Source: an uncultured Lentisphaerota bacterium | GTDB taxonomy: Bacteria; Verrucomicrobiota; Lentisphaeria; Oligosphaerales; CAITYL01 | Direction of reading: 5' to 3' | DNA: 64,000 bases | Assembly (NCBI GenBank): GCA_903921725.1 | Contig: CAIXRA010000037.1 | Span: 33,322-97,321 of the forward strand | Shown: in pieces, positions 60,730 to 64,000 of the stretch | Position numbering within the stretch: the stretch's first letter is position 1 | Layout of the letters: each line of letters starts with the position of its first letter | Made by a program: the position numbers and the translations under genes | The notes under the pieces: generated by a model | What the model saw: only the letters and a program-made list of their open reading frames with translations | Told to the model about the DNA's origin: nothing | The model's database searches: none

Positions 60730-63318
60730 TTATGGCGTTTTGGCGGCGGAGATGCCGACATCGATGAACTGGCCGCCGACAGTCTGGTGGCAGTGGACGG
60801 CGATGGTGACTTCGGCGCCAGGCTTCAGCCTTGCCTTGGCTTCGGGAGCAATGTCGACGAGTTCATAGCCTGTGGAGTAGCCGGGAAGCGTGGCCGCCGG
60901 GATGCCGTCGATGTAGATCGCCGCGTCCTCGTCATGATGAATCCGCAGCATGAGGTCGCCGGATGCGTTGGCCGGCAGGCGGACGGTGCGCCGCAACCAG
61001 ATGTCGGCGGTCGTCCAGGCTGTGCCGATGACGGCGCCCGTGATGTCGTTTGCGCCGAAGCCGGAGCGCCCTTCCGTCCATGCTTGATCATCGAATCCTG
61101 GTTTTTCCCAGCCGGCGGCCGGGATTGCCGTGGTCATCCGCCAGGTTGCCTTCTGCGTGGAGGCGATCGGGATGATGTCGCGGGTGACCGGAGGCAGCGG
61201 CAGCGGCGCCCAGATGTGGGTTTTGGGATTGCCGCGGTCCTGCTGGCCGTACTTCTTCCAAAGGGCGCTATCGTTGAGAAAGGGGATGAAGAGGCCGCCG
61301 ATGACCGGACGGGCGGTGAACCCAATCATGCGGCCGGTGTCGACATTGTACCAGTCGACGGCGGCGCGCCGTTCCGGCACCTGGTCGAAGAAACGGCGGA
61401 TCTGTTCGCTGAAGAAGGCCAGGTCTTTGGGGTCGGCGGTGAGGCTGGCACACCAGATTTCCCAGTCGGTCTTGGTTTGGGCGCTGCGGTTGTCGAGCGG
61501 CAGGCCGAACTTGCGCATCGCCTTGGTACGGTAGAACGCCATCTCCTTGGCGGCGACTTCGGGCGGGAAGATGCCGAGCCCGAGGATGCGGTCCCATACG
61601 AGATTGTACTTCATGCTCCAGGTACCCGGCTTGTCGAACGCAAGCCGGAAATGATCGCCGTCGTCGGCGACCTCGACCCAGCGGCGGGCGAATTCCTTCG
61701 CCATCGAGGCGTACTTGGTTTCGGTTGCGGCATCGCCGCGCAGCCCGGCCATCTGGCCATAGGCGGCGAGCGCGAGAATCGCCTTGACCGAAAGGTTGGC
61801 ATTGTGGGCGAGATGCCCGGCAAAATCATCGGTGCAGAGCTGGTTGGCGGGATCAAAGCCGGTTTTCTGCAGATAGTAGGCCCAGGCGGTGAAATCCTGC
61901 CAGTAGCGGGAAACAAAGTCCGCGTTGCCGTCAATCTTGGCGATGGCGGCGGCGATCAGGATCAAGTTGGCCGATTCCTCGACCGGCATGCGGGCGGCAT
62001 CGGCATGCTGGTCGCCCATGTTGTAAACCTGGCCGTTGGCCTTCGGATAGGTGCCGAGGTCGTGCGGGCCGTAGTTGTACGGCCACAGCTCGGAGGCGCC
62101 ATAATCGAGCGCCGGCACCATCGCCGCCTTCGCCAGGGTGGGGCTGAACAGGAGGAACAGCGGCGCCATCGGATAGATGACGTCGACGGTGGCGATGCAG
62201 CCGTTCGAACTGTTTTCTTTGGGAAAAAGCAAGGGGGCGCCATTGGCGTCGGCGGCCAGGCCGTTGCCCGCCAGGCACTGGCGGTAGGCGAGAACACAGA
62301 GATAGGCATAATCGGTTCCGCCAAGCTTTTCGGCATCGGCCATGAACCGGGCGTCGAAGGCCTCGCAGCGTTTCTGCAGGGATGCGTACTCCTTTTCCGC
62401 CACCCGCAACAACCCTTCCGGCTCCATCCCATTGCGGCGCCAGTAGGGGCGCAGGTTCTTCATGAAATATTGGATCGCCCAGATCTCGTCGTAGGCCAGC
62501 AGTTGATGGCAGGAGCTGCTGGTGAAAACCTTGCCAAGCGACTGGCTGACGGCAATCGCCGCGCCTGCCTGCGCCGGTTGCGCCGCCACGGTTGTTCCGG
62601 CCGGCAGTTTGCCGGCTTCGGCAAACCCTTGGGCCAGGGTGTCGACCGGCCCGCAGGCGGAGGCGGCTCCCGTGCCCGGAGCGGCGACCCAGGCATGCCC
62701 CCAGTCAATCGTGTGGCTGTCGCCCGACGACGACAACACCGGCTGGGCGACACTGCCCGCCCAGGCCGTCATCATTCCGGCGGCCTTGCCGGCACTTGCC
62801 GTAATTGCCTGGTTCGGCGTGTTCACCGTCATCGCGGCACCGGCGGCCAGGAATACCGCAACGTCGTGCGGCTTGCCATCGGTGGCGGCGACTTCCCAAG
62901 TGACGTAGGTGACCGGGCGCGCCAGCACGTCCAGATCATCCGGCAGCACCGGAGTGGTGAAGGTCAGTGTCAGCTTGACCTCGGCATTGGCAAAGGTGTA
63001 GATCGTCCGGGTCGGCAATACCTTCACGGATCTCTGCGGCAAGGCGGGCAAGCCTGCCGGCTGGGTGCCTATGACCCGGCTGGTCCGCCCATCAACCCTG
63101 ATCAACCCAACCAACGGCTGTATCCGGCCGGTCCAATGACAGGTGGTACCTTCATTGAGCTTGTCGGAGTTCGACCAGATGCCAAAATGGGGATTGTGGA
63201 CGGCCAGGGGCACCATCGGCGGCCGCGGCGCGGCGGGGGTGGGTGCCGATTGGGCCAGAAGCGGCAAAGACGCCGCCATCGCCACCGTGGCAAGACTGGA
63301 CTTGATGAGCTTCAACAT
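60730..63318 (-). CDS. Exported glutaminase-A-like protein (DUF5127/DUF4965/DUF1793)
   Basis: The 862-residue protein resembles the 'glutaminase A' group with DUF5127, DUF4965 and DUF1793 regions. PPMVPLAVHNPHFGIWSNSD and VLARPVTYVTWEVAATDGKPHDV mark the N-terminal part. YDEIWAIQYFMKNLRPYWRRNG, YAYLCVLAYRQCLAGNGLA, STNGCIATVDVIYPMAPLFLLF in variant form and WPYNYGPHDLGTYPKANGQ mark the DUF4965/DUF1793 helical domain. Many PVC bacteria carry expansions of this family; true glutaminase activity is unproven. A C-terminal beta-sandwich (ASGDLMLRIHHDEDAAIYIDG) resembles a galactose-binding domain. I start at MLKLIKSS, after AAGGAAGCATTC, with signal peptide ATVAMAASLPLLA. Confidence 0.85.
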   Translation of the reverse strand: MLKLIKSSLATVAMAASLPLLAQSAPTPAAPRPPMVPLAVHNPHFGIWSNSDKLNEGTTCHWTGRIQPLVGLIRVDGRTSRVIGTQPAGLPALPQRSVKVLPTRTIYTFANAEVKLTLTFTTPVLPDDLDVLARPVTYVTWEVAATDGKPHDVAVFLAAGAAMTVNTPNQAITASAGKAAGMMTAWAGSVAQPVLSSSGDSHTIDWGHAWVAAPGTGAASACGPVDTLAQGFAEAGKLPAGTTVAAQPAQAGAAIAVSQSLGKVFTSSSCHQLLAYDEIWAIQYFMKNLRPYWRRNGMEPEGLLRVAEKEYASLQKRCEAFDARFMADAEKLGGTDYAYLCVLAYRQCLAGNGLAADANGAPLLFPKENSSNGCIATVDVIYPMAPLFLLFSPTLAKAAMVPALDYGASELWPYNYGPHDLGTYPKANGQVYNMGDQHADAARMPVEESANLILIAAAIAKIDGNADFVSRYWQDFTAWAYYLQKTGFDPANQLCTDDFAGHLAHNANLSVKAILALAAYGQMAGLRGDAATETKYASMAKEFARRWVEVADDGDHFRLAFDKPGTWSMKYNLVWDRILGLGIFPPEVAAKEMAFYRTKAMRKFGLPLDNRSAQTKTDWEIWCASLTADPKDLAFFSEQIRRFFDQVPERRAAVDWYNVDTGRMIGFTARPVIGGLFIPFLNDSALWKKYGQQDRGNPKTHIWAPLPLPPVTRDIIPIASTQKATWRMTTAIPAAGWEKPGFDDQAWTEGRSGFGANDITGAVIGTAWTTADIWLRRTVRLPANASGDLMLRIHHDEDAAIYIDGIPAATLPGYSTGYELVDIAPEAKARLKPGAEVTIAVHCHQTVGGQFIDVGISAAKTP

Positions 63319-63496
63319 GAATGCTTCCTTTATGCGGTGGTTGGAAAAAATCATGTATGAACCGTTAGTATATCCGGCAGGCCGGGGGTGTAAATGGCCG
63401 AAATGATCAAAAAGATAGCAAAATCAATCATAGCGGTGGCATACCCCAGACTGCTGGGTGCTGAGGGGGTTAACGGTGACCGGAACCGCGGGACGC

Positions 63497-63880
63497 CTAT
63501 TCTTTTGATGACGCCGGCACAAGGCCGCCAGCAGGCGTTTGGTGTAACGCGCCGGGGCGGACGGGAGGTGCGCCAGGCTTACCAAGAGACTCTTTCGGCA
63601 CGGCGGACGCAGCCCACTGGTGTGCATCCGGACCGGTGCCAATGGTCGGAAACGCGGAAATCCGCAGCCGCGCCGCCCCCATTGGAATCAAGGTCACCGC
63701 TTCTTCCGGCCGGTCGCTCCTGACTGGGCTGGGTTGCAGCACCGCACACAACCCGTATCGGTCCGCAGTCCATTCGGGGATTTGTTTTGCCTTGGCGACA
63801 ATCTGAATCGGCGCGCTTTCCGGCGTGAAGGGGTAGTCGTCCTTCGGCCACGTCAATTGTGTGCGCACGACCAGATTATG
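63497..63880 (-). pseudogene. C-terminal remnant resembling a DUF1680/GH127-type protein
   Basis: The frame reads VVRTQLTWPKDDYPFTPESA, then EWTADRYGLCAVLQPSPV and EEAVTLIPMGAARLRISAFP. The last block resembles the C-terminal end of DUF1680/GH127-like glycosidases (LIP.G...LRI..FP). There is no start, signal peptide or catalytic part upstream within the window; instead another truncated frame abuts it. I take it as a decayed gene end. The ORF-track GTG start is not credible. Confidence 0.45.
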
Positions 63881-63998
63881 CACCTATCGCGAGCTGTAAA
63901 GTGGGTAACTGCTCCCAGTTTTTGACGACCACATTTCCCGTTTCGATGAGCCATCCTTCGACGGCGAGACGCCAGGCTTGTTTCGAGTCGGCCTTGGT
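63876..63998 (-). CDS. Fragment of an unidentified coding region at the window edge
   Basis: A minus-strand frame open from the right edge reads TKADSKQAWRLAVEGWLIET ... LPTLQLAIGA and stops at 63876, next to the DUF1680-like remnant. It has coding-like composition but only 40 residues are visible, so I cannot identify it. The end of a transposase inserted into the glycosidase gene is one possibility. Confidence 0.35.
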   Translation of the reverse strand, partial: TKADSKQAWRLAVEGWLIETGNVVVKNWEQLPTLQLAIGA

Positions 63999-64000
63999 CC

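Noticed and set aside
60787-63360. 857-residue plus-strand ORF
   Set aside because: It is antisense to the DUF4965-like gene and has no domain, ribosome site or membrane pattern.

Overview
The window is a GC-rich bacterial chromosome segment with tightly packed genes, many 4-bp ATGA/GTGA overlaps and a clear Gram-negative envelope toolkit: a heptosyltransferase, an outer-membrane efflux lipoprotein, HtrA, and many signal peptides. The mix of exported sulfatase and arylsulfotransferase-like proteins, DUF1566, DUF6600, DUF2851, DUF1680-like and DUF4965-type proteins, plus short hairpin repeats of the GCGGCAA/TTGCCGC kind, suggests a PVC-superphylum organism (Kiritimatiellota or Lentisphaerota). 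That placement is inferred from gene content; no rRNA is present to prove it.

Left end (1-4.3 kb): the 3' part of gyrA with its terminator, then on the minus strand an rRNA/tRNA 2'-O-methyltransferase, a HAD-IIA phosphatase, thyX and an acyl carrier protein. From 4.6 to 17.5 kb, all on the minus strand, lies the most striking region. Nine genes encode two metallophosphoesterases, two arylsulfotransferase-like beta-propellers, an FGE-fold/PEBP fusion without the FGE cysteine, two DUF1566 proteins, a Tat-type arylsulfatase with an intact CSPTR motif, and an 8-Cys ferredoxin. Nearly all are exported and several carry Gly/Lys/Arg-rich low-complexity tails. I read it as one pathway handling sulfate or phosphate esters outside the cytoplasm, and I know of no described system with this composition.

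From 17.9 to 23.7 kb (minus strand) is a second unusual set: a urea-transporter/M23-peptidase fusion, a fold-III PLP decarboxylase, an ATP-grasp ligase, a PqqD-like small protein and a TPR protein ending in 14 glycines. This looks like a ligase-based peptide or amino-acid conjugation system. A perfect 38-bp inverted pair of hairpin repeats sits inside it. Next come ftsB-like and htrA genes, a divergent DUF2851 gene, a phosphoesterase, a GT9 heptosyltransferase, tRNA-Ser(UGA), and a membrane glycosyltransferase behind an AT-rich stretch.

From 33 to 45 kb are mostly single genes: an alpha/beta-hydrolase-like protein, DUF2809, a DUF362-ferredoxin protein, a membrane protein, a TrpB2-type tryptophan synthase beta with a strong terminator, HemW, a coiled-coil membrane protein, a large transglutaminase-like secreted protein and an MFS exporter. 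From 45.5 to 53.4 kb are a Spy-like periplasmic protein, a TetR-regulated tripartite MacAB/TolC-like efflux operon, and a DUF6600 protein. From 53.7 to 58.6 kb are MraY, dCMP deaminase, a PilS-like sensor lacking its ATPase domain, a LolD-like ATPase and an ACP-like membrane protein without the phosphopantetheine serine. The right end carries two large secreted proteins (one DUF5127/DUF4965/DUF1793-like) and decayed coding fragments at the window edge.
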